A stretch of 64,000 nt of DNA from Pseudoclavibacter sp. AY1H1 (GCF_002931055.1 NZ_PSXX01000015.1:1-64000); one strand, 5' to 3'. Shown: positions 34,716 to 44,442, numbered from the stretch's first letter. Translations and numbers: made by a program. The notes: generated by a model from the letters alone, not told the origin.

Positions 34716-35414
34716 CTAGACCGCCGTCGCGAACACGACGACGTTCTTGTCGTAGTGCCCCACGTCGCGGTCGAAGTAGCCGCCGCATGTGATGAGGCGT
34801 AGCTCGTCGCCCGGCACCGCGCCGAAGACGCGCGCCGTTGGGAACTCGGCCTTCTCGACCGTGACGACCTCGGTGACCTGATAGCTGGTGACGCCGCCTT
34901 CGACGTCGCTCACGCTCACCACATCGCCAGCGGCGAGCTCGTCGAGCCGGAAGAACGCGGCGGGGCCGGCGAGACCGTCGACGTGGGCCGCGATGACCGT
35001 CGGCCCCCGACCGCCGGGCTTGCCGCCACCCGTGAACCAGCCGATCTCGTCGAAGTCCACGGGCACCTCCATCTTGCCGTCGGCGGCGATGCCGAGGTCG
35101 ATGAGCGTGTCCTCGACACCGATCGCCGGGATCGACACCGCCGTGGGGGCGACGCCTTCCTGGAGCACCTCGACGCCACCCGCTGGGGGCGCCGCCGGAG
35201 ACTCGACCTGCGCCGGCGCGGTCGCCTCCGGAGCGGATTCGGGAGCGGACTCCGGAGCGGACTCGACCGCAGTCGTCGAAGGCTGGACGCCCTCGGGAGG
35301 CGAGGCGTCCCCGCTCGGGGCGGCCGCGCATCCGCTCACGAGGAGCGCGGCCGCAACGACGAGCACCGGGACGCGCAACGCGCGCCCCGGCACCCGAGAG
35401 GAGTTCCTGGTCAC
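34716..35414 (-). CDS. Class F sortase
   Basis: 232-residue protein with a lipobox-like signal peptide (LLVSGC, Cys29), a Pro/Ala/Glu-rich spacer with SAPE repeats (51-65), and a sortase fold. The catalytic residues are H144 (AAHVDG), C210 (LITCGG) and R216 (FDRDVGHY). Class F sortases are typical of actinobacteria and join or anchor surface proteins by transpeptidation. Its start overlaps the CHRD gene stop by 4 bases, so the CHRD protein is the natural substrate candidate, although it has no classical LPXTG. Confidence 0.88.
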   Translation of the reverse strand: MTRNSSRVPGRALRVPVLVVAAALLVSGCAAAPSGDASPPEGVQPSTTAVESAPESAPESAPEATAPAQVESPAAPPAGGVEVLQEGVAPTAVSIPAIGVEDTLIDLGIAADGKMEVPVDFDEIGWFTGGGKPGGRGPTVIAAHVDGLAGPAAFFRLDELAAGDVVSVSDVEGGVTSYQVTEVVTVEKAEFPTARVFGAVPGDELRLITCGGYFDRDVGHYDKNVVVFATAV

Positions 35415-36133
35415 TGACCCGCTGCGCGAGCCTTGCGCGCAACCGCGAGCCCGGCGACGCCGGCAACGGCGAGGCCGCCGAGACCGAGGAAGCTGAGCGT
35501 CATCGCGTCGAGGCCACCAGCGGCTGCGGCTCCGCCGGCACCCGTGTCGACGCCGCCGACCGGAACCTGCACGAGCTGGCCGCGGACGACGCCGGCCTTG
35601 AAGTCAGCCGTGTGCGAGTCGCCCGTGAAGCCGGCCGGGTTCGCCTCGATCTGCTTGAGCGTGAAGCCCTCACCCGTGTCCGTGCCGGCGTCCGAGTTGA
35701 GGCCCGTCGTGAACGGGCCCTCGAGGCATCCGCTGCTCGTGCGCGTACCATCACCGTTGTCGGTGGGGTTCGGGAAGGCGATGCGCGGCGGGCCGGCCTG
35801 GCCCTCGGCAGCCTCGTGGATGTGCGTGGCGGTCTTCGCGGGGCTCTCGTACTCGCCCGTCACTCCCGTGAGGGTGATGTCGTAGCAGATGATGTTCAGG
35901 TCCGAGTTGATGCGGAAGTCGAACTGACCCATCGCCCCCGGCTCACCCGGGGTCACAACACCGTCGTTGTTGATGACCGCATCCGGAGTCGCCATGACCG
36001 TGTAGGCGCTCGTGAACGAGTCCGGCTCGGCGACCTCCGTCTCAGCGGTGGCGGGAGCTGCGGCGACAAGGGCGATGGCGGCGGCAGCTGTGGCGCCGAG
36101 GGCGAGCGACTTCGCGAACGTGTGCTTGGGCAT
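35411..36133 (-). CDS. Secreted CHRD-domain protein with C-terminal membrane anchor
   Basis: 240-residue protein. A signal peptide of about 30 residues ends in APATAE. The CHRD domain (MATPDAVINNDGVV, NIICYDITLTGV, ATHIHEAAEGQAGPPRIAFP) binds metal or structures the cell surface. A Gly/Ala linker leads to one C-terminal span (LSFLGLGGLAVAGVAGLAV) and a basic tail. The anchor looks like a sortase substrate, but no LPXTG-like pentapeptide precedes it. It is divergent from the ECF sigma operon with palindromic sites between them, and coupled to the sortase gene. Confidence 0.85.
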   Translation of the reverse strand: MPKHTFAKSLALGATAAAAIALVAAAPATAETEVAEPDSFTSAYTVMATPDAVINNDGVVTPGEPGAMGQFDFRINSDLNIICYDITLTGVTGEYESPAKTATHIHEAAEGQAGPPRIAFPNPTDNGDGTRTSSGCLEGPFTTGLNSDAGTDTGEGFTLKQIEANPAGFTGDSHTADFKAGVVRGQLVQVPVGGVDTGAGGAAAAGGLDAMTLSFLGLGGLAVAGVAGLAVARKARAAGQ

Positions 36134-36289
36134 GAGGGGTGCCTTCCTGCTTCGCAGCTCCCCGATGGAGCCGTCGTACAGGGGCATACGGCGGCGACCC
36201 GTCCCGCGTTCATCGGACTTCGAACTTTTTCTGACGAAGATTTCGGGAAGCCCCCTGAACGCTGGACCCGATCCGGCGGTACTCCCCTG

Positions 36290-36324
36290 TACCAACCCGA
36301 GTTGGGGTATACCAACCCGAGTTG
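36290..36324. promoter_or_regulatory. Tandem palindromes in the sigma/CHRD divergent promoter
   Basis: The 15-mer TACCAACCCGAGTTG occurs twice (36290-36304 and 36310-36324), 20 bases apart. Each contains the dyad CAACCCGAGTTG, and GGTATACC (36306-36313) lies between. ACCAACC resembles an ECF -35 element and can be read toward the sigma gene in both copies. They may be sigma-dependent promoter elements or operators. Confidence 0.6.
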
Positions 36325-36344
36325 AGTCACCGGAGGGAGCAGCC

Positions 36345-36923
36345 GTGAGCACTGCCGTTATCGTTGACCGCGCACGGTGGTCGACGACGAGAGGACACGC
36401 CCGTATGGCGGATGCGCCCCACTCGTTCGACCTGCACTCGGCGTTCCGCGACCACGGCAGCGTGCTCCTCGGCTTCACCGTCAACGCCCTCCGCGACCGG
36501 CCGCTCGCCGAGGACTGCGTGCAGGAGACCTTCCTCCGAGCCTGGCGCGCCCGAGACAGCTTCGACTCCACCAAGGGCGGCGAGCGGACCTGGCTCTTCG
36601 CGATCGCCCGCAACGTCATCTCCGACGCGCTGCGAGCCCGCGACCGGCTCCCCCGCATCGCAGCCTCCGACGCATCCACCGCCTCCGCGGACCTCCCCGC
36701 CGAGACCCCGGACCCGCTGACCGGGCTCGGCCTCACGGAAGCGCTCGCCCGCCTGCCGGACGAGCAGCGGGAAGCGATCGTCGCCATCCACCTGACCGGG
36801 TACAGCTACGCTGAGTTCTCCGCCCGCTGCGGGGTGCCCGTCGCCACTCTCCGCACCCGCGTCTTCTACGGCCTCCGCGCCGTCCGCGGCCACCTCGACG
36901 AACCTGGAGGAGCTCGTGACTGA
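36345..36923 (+). CDS. ECF-type RNA polymerase sigma factor (SigK-like locus)
   Basis: 192-residue sigma factor. Region 2 has LAEDCVQETFLRAWRARDSFD, with GGERTWLFAIARNVISDALR. Region 4 has LARLPDEQREAIVAIHLTGYSYAEFSARCGVPVATLRTRVFYGLRAVR. GTG 36345 is chosen for its GGAGGGAG ribosome site; ATG 36405 is a possible later start. It overlaps the anti-sigma gene by 8 bases and is divergent from the CHRD-sortase genes, its probable targets. Confidence 0.9.
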   Translation: MSTAVIVDRARWSTTRGHARMADAPHSFDLHSAFRDHGSVLLGFTVNALRDRPLAEDCVQETFLRAWRARDSFDSTKGGERTWLFAIARNVISDALRARDRLPRIAASDASTASADLPAETPDPLTGLGLTEALARLPDEQREAIVAIHLTGYSYAEFSARCGVPVATLRTRVFYGLRAVRGHLDEPGGARD

Positions 36924-37734
36924 CCACAACGCAGACCGCCGCGGCGAGCTCATCGCCGCCGCCCTCGTCGGCGAACTCAGCGCAGTCGAAGCCGCCGAGT
37001 TCGAGCGGATGCGCGCTTCCGACCCCACCATCGACGCCGAGCTGGCCGAGCTGCGCGCCCTGACGGGACAGCTCTCCGACCATCCCGAGTGGCTGGATGC
37101 GACGCCCAGCGATGAGCTTCGTGACGCCGTGCTGGCATTCGGGGCCGCCGACGCTGGTGCCGATGGTCCTCAATCGGGTGAGCGTGACCGTGGCAGTGGC
37201 AGTGACCGTGACCGTGACAGTGACAGTGACAGTGGCAGTGACCGTGACCGTGACCGTTACACAGAAGCGCGGGCCGCGCCGGTCACGCCACTGCGTCGCC
37301 GGCGCTTCGGCGGCGCCCTGCTCGCCGGAGTCGCCGCCGTCGGCCTCCTGGTCGGCGTCGTCGGCGGCTTCTTCCTCCCCCGCCCCGAGACGCCGCCGCC
37401 CGTCGGCGACCCAGGAACGCTCGGCGCCGTCGAACCCGTCGACTTCCAAGGCGAACCCGCCGGCGTGGAGATCGACGGCAGCGTCGTCGCGCACACCTGG
37501 GGCACCGAGACCCTCCTCACCGTCACCGGTCTGCCGAGCGGCGAGTTCTACTCGGTGGTCGTCGTGGATGCGACCGGAGACGACGTCGGATCAGGGACCT
37601 TCCTCGGCTCCGAGGTCGAGATCAACTGCGCCGTCAACGCTGCAGCGCTGCGCGAAGAGGTCACGAGCGTCGAGATCCGCGGGGAAAGCGGCGACGTCGT
37701 CGCCGCTGCCGCGCTGCCGCGCGTCGAGGGGTAG
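36916..37734 (+). CDS. Anti-sigma factor, RskA-like
   Basis: 272-residue membrane anti-sigma factor. The N-terminal anti-sigma helix bundle spans about 1-75 (ELIAAALVGELSAVEAAEF). A low-complexity linker of SD/RD repeats follows at about 90-115, then one membrane span (GALLAGVAAVGLLVGVVGGFFL, about 132-153) and an extracellular RskA-type beta domain. It would hold the sigma factor at the membrane and release it after proteolysis. GTG start with GGAGGAG. The linker is encoded by a hexanucleotide tandem repeat (37189-37257), so its length may vary between strains. Confidence 0.85.
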   Translation: MTDHNADRRGELIAAALVGELSAVEAAEFERMRASDPTIDAELAELRALTGQLSDHPEWLDATPSDELRDAVLAFGAADAGADGPQSGERDRGSGSDRDRDSDSDSGSDRDRDRYTEARAAPVTPLRRRRFGGALLAGVAAVGLLVGVVGGFFLPRPETPPPVGDPGTLGAVEPVDFQGEPAGVEIDGSVVAHTWGTETLLTVTGLPSGEFYSVVVVDATGDDVGSGTFLGSEVEINCAVNAAALREEVTSVEIRGESGDVVAAAALPRVEG

Positions 37735-37735
37735 C

Positions 37736-37920
37736 TTCCGGGGCTGGCACTGCCGGGGCGAGCGAGCACTGCCGGAGCAAGCACCTTCGGGGGGCTTTCG
37801 GGGGCAAGCGCTGCCGGGGCAGGCGTTGCCGGGGCAGGCACCTTCGGGGCTGGCACTTTCGGGGGCGGTCGCTGCCAGGGCAGGCACCTTCGAAGGCGAG
37901 CACTGTCAGGGCGGGCATGT
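37736..37920. repeat. G-rich degenerate tandem repeats
   Basis: Imperfect units such as GCCGGGGCAGGCAC and CTTCGGGGCTGGCAC recur about ten times. Several GGGG runs on the plus strand could form structured RNA or DNA. No gene is seen between 37735 and 38251, apart from a CTGCAC hexamer run near 38127-38150 and the promoter of the HNH gene. Confidence 0.65.
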
Positions 37921-38197
37921 CCGGGACCGGAGGGGCCCGGCGTGAGTCGGGACGAATCCGGGCCGGCCGTCTTTCGCCAGACGCGCCTGGGATGAAGCTC
38001 GGGTCCACTGTCGGTAGCACGTGGTCTGCTGAGCCGAGACGCGGGCGTGCCTGGCAGCCCGCGCGATCCCTCCAGCGACGTGAGATGGAGCGCATGCCAG
38101 TCAAACCGGGGCGTACATGTTGAGAACCTGCACCTGCACCTGCACCTGCGCATTCGAAACTAGAAACGAATTCGTAGGGAAAAGTCCTGTTCAACTG

Positions 38198-38226
38198 TTG
38201 ATTGAACCGGGCCAAGTTGGTATACT
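38198..38226 (+). promoter_or_regulatory. Sigma-70-type promoter of the HNH gene
   Basis: TTGATT (38198-38203), a 17-base spacer, then TATACT (38221-38226). These are near-consensus housekeeping hexamers in an AT-rich patch, 25 bases before the GTG start. Confidence 0.7.
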
Positions 38227-38251
38227 CGAATCAATCTTGGGGGAGGTTATC

Positions 38252-39820
38252 GTGGCATCGCAGGCTGAGCAGGAGGCGCATCGTCAGTCGTCAGGACAGT
38301 CGTCAGGACAGTCGTCAAGGCAACCCTCAGGTGAGACGGCTGTCGTGGACGCGCTTCTCGAGGCGCGCTTCCAGATGGCAAGCCTTCCGGACGCGGAGAT
38401 CGTCGTTGTGCTCCGTGAGCTCGCGGCTCGCCGACGCGTCCTGGACGCCGCGCTCGTTGAGGTAGCTGGCGAACTCTTGCGCCGCGAAGACGAGTCTCCG
38501 CGAGCGGAGACGGTCGCTCGGAAGTCCGGGTTTCGGAACCTTGCGGCGATGGTCGAGCAGGTGCTCGCGGTGAAGCCCTTCGAGGCGAAGACCTTGCTGC
38601 ACGTCGCAGAGGCGACGAGGGAGCGGATGAGCGCCACGGGCGAGCCGATCCCGCCGAGGTACGCGGAAGTGTCGAAGGCGGTGGGCTCCGGGGTTCTGTC
38701 GGTGGCGCAGGCAGCCGCGATCACGAAGGGGCTCGACCGCACCGGCAACCGGGTGGACGTCGACGAGCTCGCCCGCGCCGAGGGTGAGCTGGTCGCGTCC
38801 GCGTGCGGCCTGAATCCAGAAGATGAACAGCCCGCGGTACCGAAGGTCCTCGAGGTGCAGGCCGCGACCTGGGTTTCCTACCTCGACCCCGACGGCGACG
38901 AGCCGCGCGCCGACAAGATCGCCGAAGAGCGCGGCCTCTGGATTACGCGGCGCGCCGACGGTGCGGTGTCAGGGAAGTTCGTCGCGACGCCCGAGCAAGG
39001 CGAGCAGCTGCTCTCAGTCTTCGACGCCCTCCTCTCTCCGCGCCGAGCCGTGGAGTTCCCGGCCGCATCCGAGTGCGGGGAACCACTCGCGCCAGCACTC
39101 GGTGCCGACGAGCTCCCGTCCGGTGCCGGCCGCAGCGACGGTGACAACCACAGCGACGTCGGTGAGGACGAGATCGTTGACGTCCCACTGGTTGACCCGC
39201 GCTCGATCGAGCAGCAGCGCATCGACGCGCTCACGATGATCCTCCGCGCCTACGCCGAGTCACCCGACGCGCCCCGCACCGGCGGCGAGGCACCAACGGT
39301 CATCATCGTCACCACCACCGCCGGACAAGACGGCACCGCCACCCGACCCGAAGACCTGCCCCACCTCGAGCGCACCGGAGAGCCAGTCCCACCGTCAGTC
39401 GCAGCCCAGGTCGTCTGCGACGGGTTCATCCGCATCGCGATTACCGACACCAACGGCGAGATCCTCGACCTCGGCCGCAAACAACGCCTCTTCACCACAG
39501 CCCAACGCCGGGCGGTCGCAACCCGCGACCGGCACTGCCGCGCACCCGGATGCAGCGCACCAGTCCGCTGGTGCGAAGTGCACCACGCCCTGCCCTGGAG
39601 TCAGGGCGGACCAACCGACGCGAAAGACGGCATCCTGCTGTGCTCCTTCCACCACCACGAAGTGCACCGCGAGAGACTCACCCTCACTCGCAGCAGCAAC
39701 GGACGCTGGCACGTCGCACCCACGCTCGGACGCCACGTACCGCCCAGAACCGTCCGCCGCCGCGGATACGCACCCAGCGACACCCAGGCCGCCCGCCCAC
39801 AGGTCAACCGAAGAGCTTGA
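38252..39820 (+). CDS. DUF222-domain HNH endonuclease-like protein
   Basis: 522-residue protein of the DUF222-HNH family that occurs in many copies in actinobacteria. The N-terminal DUF222 helical domain includes LARRRVLDAALVEVAGELLRR-type helices, and the C-terminal HNH fold has RDRHCRAPGC, WCEVHHALPW and LCSFHHHEVH. The usual Asn of HNH appears as Asp in TDAKDG. GTG 38252 has GGGGGAGG 5 bases upstream. Residues 12-27 are a SSGQ repeat encoded by 12-base tandem units. The biological role of this family is not established; mobility or DNA processing is often proposed. Confidence 0.85.
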   Translation: MASQAEQEAHRQSSGQSSGQSSRQPSGETAVVDALLEARFQMASLPDAEIVVVLRELAARRRVLDAALVEVAGELLRREDESPRAETVARKSGFRNLAAMVEQVLAVKPFEAKTLLHVAEATRERMSATGEPIPPRYAEVSKAVGSGVLSVAQAAAITKGLDRTGNRVDVDELARAEGELVASACGLNPEDEQPAVPKVLEVQAATWVSYLDPDGDEPRADKIAEERGLWITRRADGAVSGKFVATPEQGEQLLSVFDALLSPRRAVEFPAASECGEPLAPALGADELPSGAGRSDGDNHSDVGEDEIVDVPLVDPRSIEQQRIDALTMILRAYAESPDAPRTGGEAPTVIIVTTTAGQDGTATRPEDLPHLERTGEPVPPSVAAQVVCDGFIRIAITDTNGEILDLGRKQRLFTTAQRRAVATRDRHCRAPGCSAPVRWCEVHHALPWSQGGPTDAKDGILLCSFHHHEVHRERLTLTRSSNGRWHVAPTLGRHVPPRTVRRRGYAPSDTQAARPQVNRRA

Positions 39821-39900
39821 GGTCCTTCAACCTTGTATTCCTGCGACCCTGCAACCCGTGCAAGCGCGCAACCCCACGGTGCCGCAGACCGCGGCCCAAC

Positions 39901-40210
<310 letters not shown>

Positions 40211-40216
<6 letters not shown>

Positions 40217-41431
40217 CCGACCTTCCTCCGCGCCCCTGGCCGCGGCAAGCACGACCTTGATCGTGGCCGCATCATCGGGAACCGTCGGGTCAAGACCTGC
40301 CACCGAGGCGAACTTCGCCAGCCGGTTCATGATCGTATTCCGGTGGCAGAACAGCACACCCGCGGCCTTCGACGCCGAACCGGAGGCCATGTACACCTCG
40401 ACGGCTTCCACCAGAAGATCCCGTTCCGATGAAGGCAGGAGCGCGAAATCGCGGAGCGCATCCGCAGCCAGGCTCGACGCCACCGGTCCAAGCCTCCGGA
40501 CGACAAGACTCGGCCAGTGCTGCGCGAGCACGGCAGCACGCCCCGGAACAGCGAACTCAGCCAGCTCGGACGCCAGCTGCCACATCTCGCTCAGCGACGA
40601 CAGCGTCGCCGCCGACTGGGAAACACCCACCTGCAGATCCGCGAGCGCCAGCTGCACCAACACGCCCGACGAACCTGACCGACCTGACGAAGACGAAGAC
40701 GAACTCGACGGACCCGACGAACCGGCCACACCAGACACACCCGACGTCCCTGCGATCACCGCGAACTCGACACCATCCAGGCGCAGGCACACCGCCGCAG
40801 GGAAGACGTCCTGCACATCCGCGGCGAACCCTGCCGCCGCATCCTGATGCGCGACGGCGACCCAGTACGGTCCAGTGAGCGGAATCTCGAGCGCCTCCGC
40901 CGCCTGCACGTGCAGCTGCGAGTCATCGACCCCACCCCGCAGCAGACGACGCAGCAGGAACGCCTGCTCCTGCTCGAGCTCCGCCTTCACCTGCCCAAGC
41001 TCGAGCATGTACCCCGACTGCACGCTCGTCGTGTGCGCCTCCACAACCTCCCAGATCGCGACCACGTCGTCGGACAGGCGGTCCGCCTCCCCAGGCAGAC
41101 GGTCGTTGAGCGCCTGCCAGATGAACCGGAAATCCATGCGCACCGCCCGCAGCAACGACTCGAGCGGCACCCCCTGCCGGACCCGCTTCCGGCCGATGGC
41201 CCGCGAGTGCGCCCGCAGCTCATCCTCGAGCCGCTCCCCGCCCAGCTGGCGGAACATGAGGCCCAGCGTCGTGAATGCCGTGCTGTGCACGTCGCGCTCC
41301 GCGATGACCGACTCCACGTATCCGGTCAGCGTGCGCACCTGACTCACGTAGAGCGTCGTGATCTCATCGAGGTCGGCGAGGCACGACCGGATACCGCGCC
41401 GCAACGCGGGCGAAACAGTCACGTCATCCAT
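40211..41431 (-). CDS. PucR/CdaR-family transcriptional regulator
   Basis: 406-residue regulator. An N-terminal sensor region of about 160 residues is followed by a GGDEF-related middle domain and a C-terminal HTH_30 (LVEAVEVYMASGSASKAAGVLFCHRNTIMNRLAKF, about 345-379). A Ser/Gly-rich insert of about 25 residues (near 233-257) interrupts the middle domain. Such regulators control purine, sugar-acid or amino-acid catabolism. It is divergent from the MHS transporter; TGCCCA words at 41461 and 41499 lie in the shared promoter region. The stop codon lies inside a tandem repeat array. Confidence 0.85.
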
Positions 41432-41594
41432 TCGCCAAAACTCCGCTCAGATTGTGCATTTGCCCATCCTAGCCGCGCAATCGAGTGGGCCTGGCGATTG
41501 CCCAACCCCGCCGATCCGGGGTTGCATAGGAACACCGACGTCACCGCAGACGTGCACGTTCACATGCAGGCCTTTCCCCAACATCGGAGCCACC

Positions 41595-42962
41595 ATGTCC
41601 CACAACACCCAGACCCCCGCCTCGGGCGCAGCCTCGGGCCCACCCTCGGGCGCACCCGCCAGCGCGCCGAAGGTCAGCCTCAAAGACGCGCGGCGCATCG
41701 CCTTCGCCGCCTTCGTCGGCACCGCACTCGAGTGGTACGACTACTTCCTCTTCGGCACCGCCGCGGCCCTCGTCTTCAACCGCCTCTTCTTCACCGACCT
41801 CGACCCGGCCGGCGCCACCCTCGCCGCCTTCGCGACCTTCGGCGTCGGCTTCGCGGCCCGCCCGATCGGCGCCGTCGTCTTCGGCTGGATCGGCGACCGC
41901 TACGGCCGCCGCCCCGCCCTCCTCACCACCATCGTCATGATCGGATGCGCGACAGGACTCATCGGCGTCCTCCCCGACTACCTGGCAGTCGGCATCGCAG
42001 CCCCCATCATGCTCGCCGTCCTCCGCCTCGTGCAGGGCTTCGCCGTCGGCGGCGAATGGGGCGGCGCGACCACCATCGCCATCGAGCACTCCCCCGAGAA
42101 GATGCGCGGGCGCTTCGCCGCCCTCGTGCAGATCGGCTCCCCCGTCGGCACCCTCGTCTCCTCCGGCGCCTTCGCCCTCGTGCTCATGATGCCGCCCGAG
42201 ACCTTCGACGCGTGGGGTTGGCGCCTCCCCTTCCTCCTCGCGTTCCCGCTCCTCGGCATCGCCCTCTACATCCGCCTGAAGGTGGAAGAGTCCCCCGTCT
42301 TCAAGGAGCTCGCCGCGGCCGGCGAACAGGTCAAGGTCCCCGTCCTCGAGCTCTTCCGCAAGTCCGGGCTGCGCCTCCTCGTCGCCGTCGCAGCAGCCAT
42401 GCTCGGCGTCGGAGGGTTCTACATGATGACCACCTTCGTCGTCTCCTACGGCACCAACGTGCTCGAAGTCGACCGGCAGGTGATGGTCAACGCGACCCTC
42501 ATCGCCGCCGTCCTCCAGATCGGCGTCACCATCTTCGCCGGCCGCCTCGCCGAACGCTTCGGCCCAGGCCGCATGACCGTCGTCGGCGGGCTCACCACCG
42601 GCATCGCCGCCTTCCCGCTCTTCTGGCTCATCGACACCGAGAGCCCCATCGCCATCACGGCAGCCGTGAGCATCGGCATCGCCCTCATCACCCTGTCGTA
42701 CGCCGTCACCGGGGCCCTCCTCGCGGAGCTCTTCCCACCCCGACTCCGCTACAGCGGCGTCTCCCTCGGCTACAACCTCGCCGGCGCCATCAGCGGATTC
42801 CTGCCCCTCATCGCGACCGCGCTCATCACCGTCGGCGACGGCTCATCCTGGCCCGCCGTGCTCGTCCTCATCGGCATCTGCCTCGTCACCGTCATCGGCG
42901 GCGCCTTCGGCGAGCGGATGCGCCTCCGCGACGACATCGTCGAGATCGACCACAACGCGTAA
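41595..42962 (+). CDS. MHS-family MFS metabolite:H+ symporter
   Basis: 455-residue transporter with about 12 spans. Family motifs are FVGTALEWYDYFLFG, the loop GWIGDRYGRRPAL and GFAVGGEWGGATTIAIEH. Relatives import dicarboxylates, aromatic acids or betaines (KgtP, ShiA, ProP). ATG 41595 follows GGAG. The M20 hydrolase gene follows on the same strand after 109 bases, so import followed by hydrolysis of an N-acyl compound is plausible. The PucR-type gene upstream probably regulates both. Confidence 0.9.
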   Translation: MSHNTQTPASGAASGPPSGAPASAPKVSLKDARRIAFAAFVGTALEWYDYFLFGTAAALVFNRLFFTDLDPAGATLAAFATFGVGFAARPIGAVVFGWIGDRYGRRPALLTTIVMIGCATGLIGVLPDYLAVGIAAPIMLAVLRLVQGFAVGGEWGGATTIAIEHSPEKMRGRFAALVQIGSPVGTLVSSGAFALVLMMPPETFDAWGWRLPFLLAFPLLGIALYIRLKVEESPVFKELAAAGEQVKVPVLELFRKSGLRLLVAVAAAMLGVGGFYMMTTFVVSYGTNVLEVDRQVMVNATLIAAVLQIGVTIFAGRLAERFGPGRMTVVGGLTTGIAAFPLFWLIDTESPIAITAAVSIGIALITLSYAVTGALLAELFPPRLRYSGVSLGYNLAGAISGFLPLIATALITVGDGSSWPAVLVLIGICLVTVIGGAFGERMRLRDDIVEIDHNA

Positions 42963-43071
42963 CCGACACCGCCAGCTCACGGACCGCGTGCGCCCCACCG
43001 CGAGCGCCCCACACAACGACGAGCGCCCCCGCCCGACCGCGAGCGCCCCCAAACGAAAGCAGGACCAGAGC

Positions 43072-44409
43072 ATGACCACACCGACCAGCAGCGACATCGA
43101 CTCCAGCGTGACCCCTGCCACCGCGACGGCCAGCCCCCTCAGCGACGAGCAGCGCCAGCGCATCCTCGACGCCGTCGACGCCGCCTTCGACCAGCAGATC
43201 GCCTTCACGCAGGAGCTCGTCCGGCACCCGTCGCTTCGAGCCAACGAGTCGTCGGCGCAGGACCTCCTCTACGGCGCCATGGCCGGCCGCGGCCTCACCA
43301 TGGACCGCTGGGAGCTCGACCCCGTCGAGCTCGCCGCCCACCCGGGAGCCGGAGCAGTCGAGATCTCCTACGAAGGCCTCGAGAACGTCGTCGGCACCTT
43401 CACCCCACCCCAGGAACGCGGAAGCTCGCTCATCCTGAACGGACACATCGACGTCGTCCCTGAAGGCCCCGAGAGCCAGTGGGCGCGGTCCCCGTGGGAC
43501 GCGACCGTGCGAGACGGCTGGCTGTACGGCCGCGGCAGCGGCGACATGAAGGCAGGCCTCGTCGCCAACCTGTACGCCTTCGACGCCGTCCGGGCGGCGG
43601 GCCTCGCGCCGACGGGTCGCATCCACTTCGAGTCCGTCGTCGAGGAGGAATGCACCGGCAACGGCTCCCTCTCCGCGCACCTGCGCGGCTACACGGCCGA
43701 CGCCGTCCTCATCCCAGAGCCCGAGGAGGACATGCTCGTGCGCGCCAACACGGGCGTCATCTGGCTGCGCCTCCGCGTCGACGGCAAGCCCACCCACCCC
43801 CGTGAGATGCAGACCGGCTTCAATGCCATCGACGCCGCCTACTACGTCATCGGCGAGCTCCGGAAGCTCGAGGCAGACTGGAACGCCAAGCAGGGCGAGC
43901 ACCGCTACTTCGAGGACCTCGACCACCCCATCAACTTCAACGTCGGCAAGATCCAGGGCGGGGACTGGGGCTCCAGCGTGCCGGCCTGGTGCGAGGTCGA
44001 CGTGCGTGTCGCCCTCTACCCCGGCATCACCGCAGACGCGGCCTGGGCCGAGATCACCGACGCCCTCGACGGCGTCACCGCAGACGGCAACGGCAACCCC
44101 ATCGTCACGACCGCGACGAAGACCGGCTTCTACGCCGAGGGGTACGTCCTCGAGGAGGGCGGCGCCGCCGAGCGGGCGCTCGAACGCAGCCACAGCGCAG
44201 CGTTCGGGGGCGCCGAGCTCGAGTCGTTCGTCACCCCCGGCTACCTCGACGGGCGAGTCTTCGTGCAGTACGCCGACACCCCCGCGCTCGTCTACGGCCC
44301 CGTCTCCGAAGCCATCCACGGCTACGACGAGCGGGTGAACCTCGAATCGGTGCGCCGCATCACGAAGTCGATCGCGCTCTTCATCGCCGAATGGTGCGGG
44401 GTGGAGTAG
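43072..44409 (+). CDS. M20-family metallopeptidase/deacylase
   Basis: 445-residue zinc hydrolase of the ArgE/DapE/CPG2 group. The metal site is H125 and D127 (NGHIDVVP), D158 (GRGSGDMKAG) and the catalytic pair E191-E192 (VVEEEC), with a dimerisation domain in the middle. It cleaves an amide bond of an N-acyl amino acid or small peptide. The ATG is preceded by AGGA. It forms a likely operon with the MHS transporter and ends at a strong bidirectional hairpin. Confidence 0.9.
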   Translation: MTTPTSSDIDSSVTPATATASPLSDEQRQRILDAVDAAFDQQIAFTQELVRHPSLRANESSAQDLLYGAMAGRGLTMDRWELDPVELAAHPGAGAVEISYEGLENVVGTFTPPQERGSSLILNGHIDVVPEGPESQWARSPWDATVRDGWLYGRGSGDMKAGLVANLYAFDAVRAAGLAPTGRIHFESVVEEECTGNGSLSAHLRGYTADAVLIPEPEEDMLVRANTGVIWLRLRVDGKPTHPREMQTGFNAIDAAYYVIGELRKLEADWNAKQGEHRYFEDLDHPINFNVGKIQGGDWGSSVPAWCEVDVRVALYPGITADAAWAEITDALDGVTADGNGNPIVTTATKTGFYAEGYVLEEGGAAERALERSHSAAFGGAELESFVTPGYLDGRVFVQYADTPALVYGPVSEAIHGYDERVNLESVRRITKSIALFIAEWCGVE

Positions 44410-44442
44410 CCAGCAGCGAGTAGCCAGCAGCCAACACGCGCC

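Noticed and set aside
35411-36787. A 458-codon frame extending the CHRD protein upstream
   Set aside because: The added N-terminal part is a shadow of the sigma gene. The ATG at 36133 has GGAAGG before it and a proper signal peptide after it.
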